This document shows, piece after piece, positions 35,359 to 44,390 of a DNA stretch of 64,000 bases. The position numbers and the translations under genes were made by a program. Below the pieces are notes generated by a model. The model did no database searches. It saw nothing but the letters and a program-made list of their open reading frames with translations, and was not told the DNA's origin. Position 1 is the first letter of the stretch; every line of letters begins with the position of its first letter. The DNA lies in contig NZ_VLLF01000002.1 in the NCBI RefSeq assembly GCF_007830545.1, positions 372,001-436,000 on the forward strand, written 5' to 3'. Source of the DNA: Roseibium hamelinense (lineage in GTDB: Bacteria; Pseudomonadota; Alphaproteobacteria; Rhizobiales; Stappiaceae).

Positions 35359-35374
35359 TTAACCATTCATTAAC
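35359..35374. promoter_or_regulatory. CtrA binding site between fliO and flgB
   Basis: TTAA (35359-35362), seven bases, then TTAAC (35370-35374): a perfect full CtrA site. It lies about 50-65 bases upstream of flgB and 230 bases from the divergent fliO start. The CtrA-activating kinase gene cckA ends the same gene run at 41422. Confidence 0.7.
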
Positions 35375-35422
35375 CTTCTGGGCGGCAAGGTTTGCCTACT
35401 TGGTTAACAAATGGTGACTCGC

Positions 35423-35827
35423 ATGGCCTTTACAGACCTGCCGATTTTTCAGGCGCTGAAGTCGAAGATGCAATGGCACCAGGTGCGCCAGGGGGTTCTT
35501 GCGGAAAATATCGCGAACGCGGACACCCCGGAATACACAGCGAAGGAGCTGAAAAGCTACTCTTTCGAGGACCACATGGGGCGTGAGTATTTCGGCCTGC
35601 AGACCGTCAGAACCGATAACGGGCATTTGACCGGCATGATTTCTGCAGGAACGCCAGGCAAGGTCGTTGAGCGGGATATGTTCGAGATTACCCCAAGCGG
35701 CAACAACGTCATCCTCGAAGAGCAGATGATGAAAGTGACCGAAAACCAGATGGATTATCAGGCCGCGACGACGCTTTACACCAAAAGCCTGAGCCTTATC
35801 CGGACCGCGTTGTCGAAAGGCCGGTGA
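35423..35827 (+). CDS. flgB: Flagellar proximal rod protein FlgB
   Basis: A 134-residue rod protein (AFTDLPIFQALKSKMQWHQ, AENIANADTPEYTAKEL; C-terminal NQMDYQAATTLYTKSLSLIR). The ATG at 35423 has GGTGA five bases upstream; an in-frame ATG at 35411 is possible but lacks a ribosome site. First gene of flgB-flgC-fliE-fliQ-fliR-flhB, preceded by a CtrA site. Confidence 0.93.
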   Translation: MAFTDLPIFQALKSKMQWHQVRQGVLAENIANADTPEYTAKELKSYSFEDHMGREYFGLQTVRTDNGHLTGMISAGTPGKVVERDMFEITPSGNNVILEEQMMKVTENQMDYQAATTLYTKSLSLIRTALSKGR

Positions 35828-35854
35828 TCCGGCTGAACCCATAGGAGCTGTCCG

Positions 35855-36265
35855 ATGGACATGATCAAATCGCTGTTTATTTCAGCATCCGGCCTGAAGG
35901 CGCAAAACGGACGCATGCGGGTGATCGCAGAGAATATTGCGAACGCCAACTCGACGGGCCGGAACCCGGAGGAGGACCCGTACCGGCGCAAGATCCCGAC
36001 CTTTCGCAGTGAGTTTGACAAGCAGGTCGGCGCAGAGATGGTTGAACTCGGGCGGATTGCCGAAGACAAATCCGATTTCAAAACCCGTCTGGAGCCAGGG
36101 CATCCGGCGGCCGACGAAAACGGCTTTGTGCGGATCCCGAACGTCAACACGCTGATTGAGACCGTGGACATGCGCGAGGCGCAGCGGTCTTACGAAGCAA
36201 ATTTGAACGTGATTGAGGCGACGCGGAAGATGTTGCAGCGGACCGTCGATATCCTGCGCGCCTGA
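35855..36265 (+). CDS. flgC: Flagellar proximal rod protein FlgC
   Basis: A 136-residue rod protein (DMIKSLFISASGLKAQNGRM, AENIANANSTG; C-terminal TVDMREAQRSYEANLNVIEA). AGGAG lies eight bases upstream of the ATG. Second gene of the operon, 27 bases after flgB. Confidence 0.95.
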   Translation: MDMIKSLFISASGLKAQNGRMRVIAENIANANSTGRNPEEDPYRRKIPTFRSEFDKQVGAEMVELGRIAEDKSDFKTRLEPGHPAADENGFVRIPNVNTLIETVDMREAQRSYEANLNVIEATRKMLQRTVDILRA

Positions 36266-36308
36266 GACCTGCGTGCCACACCCTACTAACCCGGAGAAGG
36301 CCTGAACC

Positions 36309-36623
36309 ATGTCTACGCCGACAATTGCCAGCAATGCCTATCAAATGGCGGCGCGACTCACCCAGCAGGCAAATCCTGCCGAGGACGCTCTCGGTGCCCG
36401 CAACAGCGCCGATTTTGGCCAGATGGTGCAACAGGCCGTTGAAACTGTTGTGGACCAAGGCCGGGCTTCCGACCAAAAAGCCGTCGGACTTGTGGAAGGC
36501 AAGACTGACGTCGTTGACGTCGTGACCGCAATTGCCGAAACGGAAGTAGCGTTGGAAACGATGGTGACTGTGCGGGACCGGGTGATTTCCGCTTATGAGG
36601 AAATCATGCGCATGCCGATTTAG
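36309..36623 (+). CDS. fliE: Flagellar MS ring-rod junction protein FliE
   Basis: A 104-residue protein with the FliE C-terminal pattern (VDVVTAIAETEVALETMVTV, DRVISAYEEIMRMPI). It joins the MS ring to the proximal rod and is needed to open the export gate. GGAGAAGG precedes the ATG. Confidence 0.93.
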   Translation: MSTPTIASNAYQMAARLTQQANPAEDALGARNSADFGQMVQQAVETVVDQGRASDQKAVGLVEGKTDVVDVVTAIAETEVALETMVTVRDRVISAYEEIMRMPI

Positions 36624-36644
36624 GCAGTCAGACGGGGGCGGGCA

Positions 36645-36911
36645 ATGACAGGCGGTGAAGTACTCGACATAGCGCGCGAAGGCGTCTGGGCGATGATTGT
36701 CATATCGGCCCCGGCGATGGTGATCGGTCTGCTCGTCGGTGTTGTTATCGCTCTGTTCCAGGCCCTTACTCAAATCCAGGAAATGACCCTGGTGTTCGTT
36801 CCCAAGATCCTCGCGATCTTTGTTACCCTTATGATCAGCCTGCCCTTCATGGGTCAAACTCTATCGGCCTTCATGGCGCGGATCACGGAAATGATCCTGT
36901 CCAGCTCTTGA
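36645..36911 (+). CDS. fliQ: Flagellar type III export protein FliQ
   Basis: An 88-residue two-helix protein (MVIGLLVGVVIALFQALTQI, LVFVPKILAIFVTLMISLPF), a stoichiometric component of the FliPQR export gate. The family motif QALTQIQEMTL in the loop is intact. It starts 21 bases after fliE and ends 13 bases before fliR. Confidence 0.95.
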   Translation: MTGGEVLDIAREGVWAMIVISAPAMVIGLLVGVVIALFQALTQIQEMTLVFVPKILAIFVTLMISLPFMGQTLSAFMARITEMILSSS

Positions 36912-36924
36912 GCCGGGGGCCTAG

Positions 36925-37698
36925 ATGACGGTGAACCTGTCTTTCTTGCCAGAGGTCACCGCGGTGTTTCTCTTGATGTTCGCCCGGCTCGGCACAATGA
37001 TTATGTTGTTGCCGGCGCTTGGTGAAAGTTCAATTCCCACGCGGATCAGGCTTACCATAGCGTTGGCGGTGACGCTTGTGCTCTATCCGATGGCTGCGCC
37101 CCTGTATCCGGGGAACCTCATGGGGAACTTGCCGTTCCTGTTGGCCTTGCTCGCCATGGAAATGGTCATTGGGTTTGCAATCGGGCTCTGCGCAAAGCTC
37201 ATCACGTCCGCACTGACCACGGCCGGCATGATCATGGCCAGCCAATCGGGTATGGCCTTTGCGCTGGGCACCGATGTCGCAAACCAGGGCCAGCAGGGTG
37301 CTTTGTTCGGGAACTATCTATCGATTCTGGGAATCACCTTGGTGTTCTCAACCGACACACACTACCTCGTCATTGCGGCGCTGCATGATAGTTTCGAGCT
37401 GTTTCCGCCCGGCACGCTGATCCCGGTCAGCGACTTTTCCCAATATGCTGTGCAAACGGTGGCCGATGTTTTTTCGGTCGCCATGCGCATGAGTGCCCCG
37501 TTCATTGTTGTAGGCATCGTGTTCTATTTCGGGCTGGGCCTTTTGAACAAGCTGATGCCGCAGCTCCAGATCTTCTTCATCGCAATGCCCGTCAACATCA
37601 CGCTCGGGCTGTTGCTTCTTGTGGTTCTGATTTCGTCGCTGATGACGTTCTATCTTGACCATTTCCAGCAGGCGCTCGGCAAGTTTCTTGCCGGCTAG
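36925..37698 (+). CDS. fliR: Flagellar type III export protein FliR
   Basis: A 257-residue membrane protein with six or more helices and the FliR patterns (MEMVIGFAIGLCAKLITSAL, IFFIAMPVNITLGLLLLVVL). It forms the FliP5-FliQ4-FliR1 gate. A ten-residue gap separates it from flhB, which in some bacteria is fused to it. Confidence 0.95.
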   Translation: MTVNLSFLPEVTAVFLLMFARLGTMIMLLPALGESSIPTRIRLTIALAVTLVLYPMAAPLYPGNLMGNLPFLLALLAMEMVIGFAIGLCAKLITSALTTAGMIMASQSGMAFALGTDVANQGQQGALFGNYLSILGITLVFSTDTHYLVIAALHDSFELFPPGTLIPVSDFSQYAVQTVADVFSVAMRMSAPFIVVGIVFYFGLGLLNKLMPQLQIFFIAMPVNITLGLLLLVVLISSLMTFYLDHFQQALGKFLAG

Positions 37699-37707
37699 GG
37701 AGCGCAG

Positions 37708-38787
37708 ATGGCTGATCAGACCGACGACTCGGAGAAAACTGAGGACCCCACGCAAAAACGCCTCAGAGAGGCGCATGAAAAGGGGGACGTCGCAAAATCT
37801 CAGGAAGTCAGCACTTGGTTCACTCTGGCCGGGGCGACCATGCTGATTGCCTTTTTCGCGCCCGGCATTGCCGGATCGCTCGGGTCCGAATTAAAGGGAT
37901 ACATGGAACACGCCCATCAGATCCCGGTAGACGGCAGCGCGCTGGGGATGTTGTGGTGGGACACGGGGCGGATGCTTGCGCTGCTGGTCGGGCTGCCGCT
38001 GCTTATGGTGGTTGCGATGGCGGTGGCAGGCAATCTGGTTCAGCATCAGCTGTTGTTTACGACCGAGACCATCAAGCCGAAACTGTCCAAGGTTTCGCCA
38101 CTGTCCGGCTTCAAGAGGCTGTTCTCCTCGGAAAGCCTCGTGAACTTCGCAAAGGGTATGCTGAAGATCTCGATTGTCGGTGCGCTGATGGTCGCTGTCC
38201 TTTGGCCGCGCCGCGACGAGGCGGAGATCATGATCTTTGCCGATATGATGATCATCCTGGAAGAGGCGCGAATTCTTGTCCTGCAGCTGCTGGCCGCCGT
38301 TCTTGCCTTCATGACCATTATTGCCGGGCTGGATTTCATCTATCAGAAACACAAGTGGTTTCAGAAACAGAAAATGTCGCTGCGCGAGGTCAAGGAAGAG
38401 TTTAAGCAGACAGAAGGGGATCCCCTGGTCAAGGGTAAGATCCGGCAAATCCGCATGGAACGGGCCCGCAAACGCATGATGTCTGCCGTGCCTGACGCGA
38501 CCGTGGTTGTGACCAACCCGACGCACTATGCCGTTGCGCTCAAATACGAGGAAGGCATGGGCGCACCGCTTTGCCTTGCCAAGGGGATTGATGCTGTCGC
38601 CTTGAAGATCCGGGAGGTCGCCAAGGATGCGGAAATTCCGGTGATCGAAAACCCGCCGCTGGCGCGCGCGCTTTATGCAAATGTGGAAATCGATCAGGAA
38701 ATTCCTGAAGAGCACTACAAAGCGGTAGCTGAGCTTATTGGCTTTGTCTTTAAAATGCGCAAAAGGGCTGGATGGCGTGCAAACTGA
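37708..38787 (+). CDS. flhB: Flagellar export switch protein FlhB
   Basis: A 359-residue protein with an N-terminal basic cytosolic segment (DSEKTEDPTQKRLREAHEKG), four membrane helices and a C-terminal cytosolic domain containing the self-cleavage site NPTH (N270-P271). Cleavage switches export from rod/hook to filament substrates. The family linker KMSLREVKEEFKQTEGDP is intact. It closes the flgB operon; cckA starts 82 bases later. Confidence 0.96.
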   Translation: MADQTDDSEKTEDPTQKRLREAHEKGDVAKSQEVSTWFTLAGATMLIAFFAPGIAGSLGSELKGYMEHAHQIPVDGSALGMLWWDTGRMLALLVGLPLLMVVAMAVAGNLVQHQLLFTTETIKPKLSKVSPLSGFKRLFSSESLVNFAKGMLKISIVGALMVAVLWPRRDEAEIMIFADMMIILEEARILVLQLLAAVLAFMTIIAGLDFIYQKHKWFQKQKMSLREVKEEFKQTEGDPLVKGKIRQIRMERARKRMMSAVPDATVVVTNPTHYAVALKYEEGMGAPLCLAKGIDAVALKIREVAKDAEIPVIENPPLARALYANVEIDQEIPEEHYKAVAELIGFVFKMRKRAGWRAN

Positions 38788-38869
38788 GGGCTAAGCAGTT
38801 GATCTTGGCAGCCCCGCGTCAAACAGTTGTTCATGGCCTTAGAAAGCGATTCGGGCCGGGGAGTATGGA

Positions 38870-41422
38870 ATGAGTGAACTGGACGGCGCACCGGCGGAGC
38901 CTGTCATTGACCGGCCGGAACGGTCCGGCAACATCTGGCTTTTGATAGCGCTGGCAATCCTCTTGATTGGCGCAGCGGCTGGCTTTGCCATGATGGAAAA
39001 GGCCGCCGCGCAGCCATATGTTCTCGGCTTCTTGGGTGTATTGGCCGTTATCGGCGTCTTTTGCCTGTTTGCCGGCGCAATCGGATTCCTGCGGGTTTCC
39101 GCGCGGAACACATCCAACCCGATCGCGACTGCGTTCTTGAACAGCATGGATGACGGCGCACTTGTAACCGATCTCGACGGGCGTCTGATTTATGTGAACC
39201 AGGCCTATGCCGATCTGACCGGGGCGGCGTCCGAGGCAGAAGTGCGGGTTGTTGAGCGGGTGTTTTCCAACGATCCGGACGCAACGGACGCAATTTTCCG
39301 TCTCTCACAGGCCATGCGCGAGGGGCGCCGCGCCCAGGAAGAAATCCGCATGACGCAGGCGCTCGGCCCTTCCGATGGAACCGCGCGCTGGTACCGGGTT
39401 TCGGTACGCCCGCTTGCCGTTCCAAAAAGCGAAGGCGGCAGTGCCCGAACCTTGTGTATCTGGCAGATTGCCGACATCACGCGTGACCGTGCCGAGCAGG
39501 AAGATTCCTTCCAAGAATTGCAGCGGGTGATCAATTTTCTGGATCATGCTCCCGCCGGCTTTTTCTCGTGTGATGGCGCAGGCCGTGTGGTGTACCTGAA
39601 CGCAACTCTGGCCGACTGGCTGGGCTATGACCTTGCGCAATTTGAAGCCGGCGAGCTGGATCTGGCCGATATTGTCCGCGGTGACGGGACGGAATTGATC
39701 CGGTCTCTGAAAGGCCATGCCGGTGAAGTGAAAAGCGAGACCTTCGATCTCGATTTCGTGACCCGCAGCGGACGGAGTTTTCCGGTGCGTCTGCTGCACC
39801 GTGTTCCGTTCGGCGAACATGGCAATCCGGGCGACAGCCGGACGCTGGTTCTCAACCGGTCCCGCGGGGAAGAAGCGTCCGAAGCGCTGCGCGCGGCAGA
39901 GGTTCGGTTCGCCCGTTTCTTCAACAACACGCCGATCGCGATTGCTTCGCTCGACCATGAGGGCCGGGTGCTGCGTACCAACGCGCCCTTCTTGCGGCTG
40001 TTCTCGGCTGTGGATTTGTCCAGTGAATCTCCGAAGCTCACCGATTATGTTGCAGAAAACGCGCGCAGCGATCTCGACAAGGCGCTTGCTGCGGCCTCCC
40101 ATGGCATTAGCGAAATCGCGCCGATCGATATCCCGTTGAATGAAGACAACGATGCCCGCTCTGCCACGTTTTATGTCTCGGCTGTTCAAGATGGCGAAGG
40201 CGATGGCGAGACGGCGATTGTCTATGCGCTTGAGACGACCCAGCAGCGCGCGTTGGAAGCTCAGTTCGCCCAGAGCCAGAAGATGCAGGCCATTGGCCAG
40301 TTGGCAGGCGGTGTTGCGCATGACTTCAACAATGTGTTGACCGCGATCATCGGGTTTTCCGATCTTCTGCTGGCCAGCCACAGACCGACCGATCCGTCCT
40401 TCCAGGACATTATGAACATCAAGCAGAATGCCAATCGGGCGGCCGGGCTCGTGCGTCAGCTTCTGGCGTTTTCACGCCGTCAAACCTTGCGGCCGCAAAA
40501 ACTGGCGCTCAACGATGTTCTGGCGGATCTGTCCATCTTGCTCGACCGGCTGCTTGGCGAAAAGGTCGAGCTGAAGGTCATTCATGGCCGGGACATGTGG
40601 CCTGTCATGGCCGACCTCAACCAGCTTGAGCAGGTGATCGTCAATCTCGCGGTGAATGCGGGCGACGCCATGGCCGATGGCGGGCGGTTGACGATCCGCA
40701 CTTCCAATGTGACCGGAGCCGAATCTACCCAGTTTGACAACACACGCGGCATGCCGCCGGGCGAGTACAGCCTGATCGAGGTTGAAGACACCGGACACGG
40801 CATTCCGCCGGATGTGATGGAAAAAATCTTCGACCCGTTCTTTTCCACCAAGGAAGTGGGCAAGGGGACCGGGCTTGGGCTGTCAACGGTCTATGGCATC
40901 GTCAAGCAGACCGGCGGTTTCATCTTCTGTACGTCGGAGGTTGGTGCCGGGACAGTTTTCCGGCTGTTCTTGCCGCGTTACATCCCCGAGGTGGAAGAAG
41001 AGAAGCCGGTTGAAAAGGTTCAGAGCGAGCCGGAAAAAGTCGCAGACCTGACCGGGTCAGCCTCGATCCTGCTCGTCGAGGATGAGGAAGCCGTCCGCGC
41101 TTTCGCGGCCCGGGCGCTTGCCTCTCGGGGATATACGGTCCACGAAGCGGCTTCCGGGACCGAGGCGCTCGACGTTATGGAAGAGACCGACGGAAAGGTT
41201 GATCTGGTCGTATCGGACGTTGTCATGCCGGAGATGGACGGGCCAACGCTTCTGGTGGAGCTGAGAAAGACACGGCCTGACCTCAAGATCATTTTCGTCT
41301 CCGGATACGCCGAAGATGCCTTTGAGGAAAATTTGCCGGAGAACGAAAAGTTCTTCTTCCTGCCCAAGCCCTTCACCCTCAAGCAGCTTGCAACGACTGT
41401 GAAAGACGTGCTGAACGGGTGA
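38870..41422 (+). CDS. cckA: Hybrid sensor histidine kinase CckA
   Basis: An 850-residue hybrid kinase: two N-terminal membrane helices (about 20-45 and 50-75), three PAS-like regions (about 85-215, 220-330 and 340-460), a HisKA domain with [20 protein letters not shown] (phospho-acceptor H484), a HATPase domain ([29 protein letters not shown]) and a C-terminal receiver with Asp783 in [13 protein letters not shown]. CckA phosphorylates ChpT and through it CtrA and CpdR, controlling cell cycle and motility. Its location directly after flhB ties the kinase to CtrA-regulated flagellar genes. Confidence 0.95.
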   Translation: MSELDGAPAEPVIDRPERSGNIWLLIALAILLIGAAAGFAMMEKAAAQPYVLGFLGVLAVIGVFCLFAGAIGFLRVSARNTSNPIATAFLNSMDDGALVTDLDGRLIYVNQAYADLTGAASEAEVRVVERVFSNDPDATDAIFRLSQAMREGRRAQEEIRMTQALGPSDGTARWYRVSVRPLAVPKSEGGSARTLCIWQIADITRDRAEQEDSFQELQRVINFLDHAPAGFFSCDGAGRVVYLNATLADWLGYDLAQFEAGELDLADIVRGDGTELIRSLKGHAGEVKSETFDLDFVTRSGRSFPVRLLHRVPFGEHGNPGDSRTLVLNRSRGEEASEALRAAEVRFARFFNNTPIAIASLDHEGRVLRTNAPFLRLFSAVDLSSESPKLTDYVAENARSDLDKALAAASHGISEIAPIDIPLNEDNDARSATFYVSAVQDGEGDGETAIVYALETTQQRALEAQFAQSQKMQAIGQLAGGVAHDFNNVLTAIIGFSDLLLASHRPTDPSFQDIMNIKQNANRAAGLVRQLLAFSRRQTLRPQKLALNDVLADLSILLDRLLGEKVELKVIHGRDMWPVMADLNQLEQVIVNLAVNAGDAMADGGRLTIRTSNVTGAESTQFDNTRGMPPGEYSLIEVEDTGHGIPPDVMEKIFDPFFSTKEVGKGTGLGLSTVYGIVKQTGGFIFCTSEVGAGTVFRLFLPRYIPEVEEEKPVEKVQSEPEKVADLTGSASILLVEDEEAVRAFAARALASRGYTVHEAASGTEALDVMEETDGKVDLVVSDVVMPEMDGPTLLVELRKTRPDLKIIFVSGYAEDAFEENLPENEKFFFLPKPFTLKQLATTVKDVLNG

Positions 41423-41432
41423 GATTGGGCAG

Positions 41433-42035
41433 TCACTGCCGGGACAGCAGCTCTACCAAGGCCTCGACCTCTGACTTCAGTTCCTTCAAAGGAACGCCGA
41501 CAAATTGTTGCTGGAGCGACAGCAACACCACACCATGCACGGCGGCAAACGTCGTTCGTGCACGCATAGCCAGTGTCTCTTTTGAAAGTTCCGGCCAAAG
41601 CTCCTTTAGAGACGGAACGATTGCGTCTATCAGGACTGTCTGTTCCATACGATATTCTTCTGGCTTGTATTTCCCTTCAGGGAGCCGGTGTTCGAACAGG
41701 GCCATCCAACGATGCTGATGGTCTCTGGCGAAGTCGGTGTAAGCGGCAGCCAGTGCTTGCAGCACCTGCCGGCCAGAAGATGATTCGACTGGTACGGACG
41801 ACGAAAGGGCGTTTCCTAAGTCCGCCAATGTGCGGGAATTCAGCTCTAGCACCAACATGTCAAGATCATCAAAGACATTGTAAAGAGCCCCTAGGGCACA
41901 GCCAGCGCGCGACGTGATATCTCGCGCCTTTAGGCCGGAAAGCCCTTTTTCGATCAGTTCCGCCTCAGCTGCGGCGATGATCCGTTCCCGCAGTTCTGCA
42001 CGTTTCGTTTCTCGTTTTAACATTTCATTAACCAT
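41433..42035 (-). CDS. TetR family regulator of the adjacent pspA-like operon
   Basis: A 200-residue TetR protein with an N-terminal helix-turn-helix (about 14-60: RERIIAAAEAELIEKGLSGL, GCALGALYNVFDDLDMLVLE) and an unassigned ligand domain with LPEGKYKPEEYRMEQ. It is divergent from the pspA-like gene and separated by 92 bases that hold three GAAC-N3-GTTC palindromes, its probable operators. The first ATG at 42035 is used; a second four codons on is possible, and neither has a good ribosome site. It converges with cckA, ten bases apart. Confidence 0.9.
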   Translation of the reverse strand: MVNEMLKRETKRAELRERIIAAAEAELIEKGLSGLKARDITSRAGCALGALYNVFDDLDMLVLELNSRTLADLGNALSSSVPVESSSGRQVLQALAAAYTDFARDHQHRWMALFEHRLPEGKYKPEEYRMEQTVLIDAIVPSLKELWPELSKETLAMRARTTFAAVHGVVLLSLQQQFVGVPLKELKSEVEALVELLSRQ

Positions 42036-42041
42036 AAGAAT

Positions 42042-42109
42042 GAACGGCGTTCAAAAGAATGTTGAACATTGTTCACAGTGTTATTAGAGTCATCTTGTGA
42101 ACGTTGTTC
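42042..42109. promoter_or_regulatory. Triple palindromic operator for the TetR regulator
   Basis: Three copies of GAAC-N3-GTTC: 42042-42052 (spacer GGC), 42064-42074 (ATT) and 42099-42109 (GTT). Centre spacings are 22 and 35 bases. They fill the gap between the divergent TetR and pspA-like genes and are the only such palindromes noticed in the neighbourhood. Confidence 0.75.
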
Positions 42110-42127
42110 ATATCAATGGAGGGCCAA

Positions 42128-42817
42128 ATGTTCAAGTTGATGACGACGCTCCTTCGGGGGCGGACATATGATGCCGCAGAGGCGTTTTTAGATACCAACA
42201 CGATTTCCATTCTGCGCCAGCAATTGCGCGATGCAGCTGATGGTCTGACTTCGGCAAAAAAGTCGGTCGCAATCGTTATGGCTTATGCCGCACGTGAAAA
42301 AAAACGAGAAGAAGAGCAGGCCGAACGTTTGGCGGATCTGGAGGCACGCGCAATGGAGGCCATCCGGCTAGGCCGTGAAGATCTAGCCTCAGAAGCAGCA
42401 GCCGTGATTGCGGACCTCGAAAAGGAACACGCGGCGACAAAAAAGGCGCTGGGACACTACCAAGCTCAAGCCGCACAATTGCGCGACCAAGTGGCTTTGT
42501 CAGAGCAGCGGCTACGCACACTCCAGCGTGGAAAACAGATTGCCGATGCCGCTCAGCAAACGCAAAAACTTCGGGGCTCGGTTCCAAACGGAGTCCTCGC
42601 AAGTTTGAGAGATGCGGAAGAAACGCTGCAAAGACTGCAGGAGCGTCAATCTCATGCTGAACAGGTTGAGATTGCGATGGTTGATCTGAATGCAACAGCG
42701 TCCGCAACACATGTTGTCGAAAAGCTTGCAGGGGCAGGGTGCGGAAGGTCTGTGACCACAGATGCTTCACGTGTCTTGCAGAGATTGCAAGCAAACGCGG
42801 CAGATCAAACCTCGTAA
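42128..42817 (+). CDS. pspA: PspA/IM30 family membrane-remodelling protein
   Basis: A 229-residue protein that is almost entirely coiled-coil helix (about 30-190), beginning MFKLMTTLLRGRTYDAAEAF and with the helix 1-2 pattern ISILRQQLRDAADGLTSAKK. PspA/Vipp1 proteins are bacterial ESCRT-III relatives that bind and reshape stressed membranes. The ATG at 42128 follows GGAGGG; upstream in-frame starts lie inside the last operator. It is followed by a YiaA/B-like gene. There is no PspF/sigma-54 element; control appears to be by TetR. Confidence 0.82.
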   Translation: MFKLMTTLLRGRTYDAAEAFLDTNTISILRQQLRDAADGLTSAKKSVAIVMAYAAREKKREEEQAERLADLEARAMEAIRLGREDLASEAAAVIADLEKEHAATKKALGHYQAQAAQLRDQVALSEQRLRTLQRGKQIADAAQQTQKLRGSVPNGVLASLRDAEETLQRLQERQSHAEQVEIAMVDLNATASATHVVEKLAGAGCGRSVTTDASRVLQRLQANAADQTS

Positions 42818-42898
42818 ACTCATCAGAGTCCCAATTTTTCTTTTTTATACAGTCAATCTGCCCGAAAACTGGGCCATATCTCACAAGGAGACCTTCAA

Positions 42899-43180
42899 AT
42901 GCCAAACTTCACATCAAAACCCTCCAACGCTTGGAACCTTTTCACATACTTCAATTTTGCTGTCGCTGCGTTGATGATGGCGGGTGGTATCTGGTCGCTT
43001 GAGGCCAGCTTTTCGGCAAAAGGCTACTACGCAATGGCAGCCCTGATGCTGGTCTATTCTACGGCTTCGATCACCAAAGCGGTGCGCGACCAGGAAGAAA
43101 ACAACCGTATTTACAACAAAATCGAGGATGCGAAGACCGAACGGTTGCTGGCTGAAGTATCAGCCCAGGATCCCGCCTAG
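42899..43180 (+). CDS. YiaA/YiaB-like two-helix membrane protein
   Basis: A 93-residue protein with two helices (about 15-37 and 45-62) around the YiaAB signature SAKGYYAMAALMLVYSTASI followed by TKAVRDQEEN. The family is small and functionally uncharacterised, and members often lie beside pspA-like genes. AGGAGA precedes the ATG. It lies 81 bases after pspA and is followed by a strong terminator, so it probably ends a two-gene operon. Confidence 0.8.
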   Translation: MPNFTSKPSNAWNLFTYFNFAVAALMMAGGIWSLEASFSAKGYYAMAALMLVYSTASITKAVRDQEENNRIYNKIEDAKTERLLAEVSAQDPA

Positions 43181-43239
43181 GCGCGCTGTATTTTCGACCG
43201 CCGGCCCGACGCAATTGCAAAAATCAGGCACGCATCAGC

Positions 43240-43269
43240 AAATTGGCAGCGTTTCGACGCTGCCAATTT
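43240..43269 (+). terminator. Terminator hairpin after the pspA-like operon
   Basis: AAATTGGCAGCG (43240-43251) pairs perfectly over 12 bases with CGCTGCCAATTT (43258-43269) around a six-base loop. The stem ends in T residues rather than a long T-run. It may function in both directions. Confidence 0.75.
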
Positions 43270-43295
43270 CCGGCACAATTTTCGAGGACCAGATC

Positions 43296-44275
43296 TTGTT
43301 TCAACTGACAAACATTTTCAAACACATAGCATTTGCGGCCGTGGTCATTTTAGGCGCTCTTTGGAGCATCACCGCGACGCGATTTCACCTTTCAGACACT
43401 GCTTGGTTTTTTGCGGTCACAGTGATTTTTAGTGGCCTCAGGTGGCCTGACTTGGTTGCGGTTCCGCGCGCGCACTGTCCTTGCTGGCCGCAGCGCTCTG
43501 CGCTACCGGGGTTTTCGCTTGGTATCAAACCATCACCCCGGAACAGAACAAGGCTTGGGCTAATGATGTTTCGAGGGGCGTAACGGCGAGCGTAAAAGCA
43601 AATACGGTCCGTTTGAAAAACATTCGCGACTTTGACTGGCAAACTTCAAACTCTGCGACGCACAGATGGATCAGCGGAACCTATGATCTGACACGCTTGA
43701 AGAGTGTAGATGTGATCACTTCGGTTTGGGACAATCCAGACATCGCCCATTTGATGGTCGGTTTCGGATTCCACGACGGTGAAAATGTGGTGTTTTCCGT
43801 TGAAACGCGCAGAGAAGCCCATGAGGCTTTCAATACGATAGGCGGATTTTTCAGGCAGTTTGAACTGGTCCTTATTGCCGCTACGGAGCGCGATATCTTG
43901 AGGCTCCGGACCTACATACGGCAGGAACGTGTTCGCATGGATCCGGTGGCGCTGTCACACACTCAGATGAAGGACTTGTTCTTGCCCTATGTCCGGCTCG
44001 CACAAGACCTGTCTGATACTCCCTCATTCTACAACACCTTGACCGCGAACTGCACCACTGTCGTGTTCAATCTGGCTGACAGTTTATGGCCAGAAATGCC
44101 TCTTGATTGGCGGGTGATCCTGTCCGGGCATGTGCCGGATTATCTGGACCGGCTGGGTGTTTTGGATCAAACATCGGATGCAAACGAAGGTCGGGCTACA
44201 AATTTACTGCCGGATACGTCAAATTTGCCGGCCTCTGGGCTCAATTACTCAGAGCTCATCAGGTTTGGAAGATGA
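43296..44275 (+). pseudogene. Lnb/DUF4105 periplasmic-domain membrane protein, frameshifted
   Basis: The conserved body (43481-44275, about 264 codons) is an Lnb N-terminal periplasmic domain: NIRDFDWQT, GTYDLTRLKSVDVITSVWD, FSVETRREAHEAF and the Cys-His-type YNTLTANCTTVVF region. Its N-terminal membrane part is present but in other frames. Reading from a TTG at 43296 (GAGGA upstream) gives a first helix (HIAFAAVVILGALWSI). A near-duplicate of ten bases at 43432-43451 shifts the frame by +1, and a further +1 occurs in the CG-run near 43465-43473. Undoing both gives continuous VIFSGLTWLRFRAALSLL. Either a true pseudogene or assembly errors; translation from a TTG at 43481 without a ribosome site is unlikely. 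Confidence 0.7.
43432..43451 (+). repeat. Ten-base tandem near-duplication causing a frameshift
   Basis: GTGGCCTCAG is followed directly by GTGGCCTGAC (eight of ten positions identical). Ten extra bases shift the frame by +1 in the DUF4105 gene and expose a TGA at 43448. Confidence 0.65.
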
Positions 44276-44309
44276 GTTATTTTTAGTAGACGTAAGCGGC
44301 GCAGGATCG

Positions 44310-44329
44310 CTCCGAACCCGGAGTTTTTT
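44310..44329 (+). terminator. Short terminator-like hairpin
   Basis: CTCCG, a four-base loop, CGGAG and six T. It lies 34 bases after the DUF4105 stop and before the cupin gene. The stem is only five pairs. Confidence 0.45.
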
Positions 44330-44390
44330 CGGAAAGAAGTTCCAATTCCAGCTCAACTTTGAGCATCGCCCCTATTCAACGGAGCCTTTC

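Noticed and set aside
35380..35397. A GGGCGGCAAGGTTTGC stretch before flgB resembling a sigma-54 promoter.
   Set aside because: The GG/GC spacing is 11 or 12 bases instead of ten; the perfect CtrA site nearby is the better explanation.
43128..43583. A 151-codon plus-strand open frame overlapping the YiaA/B-like gene end and the DUF4105 start.
   Set aside because: Only its middle part encodes a plausible membrane helix, which belongs to the frameshifted DUF4105 gene; the rest lacks a ribosome site and family features.
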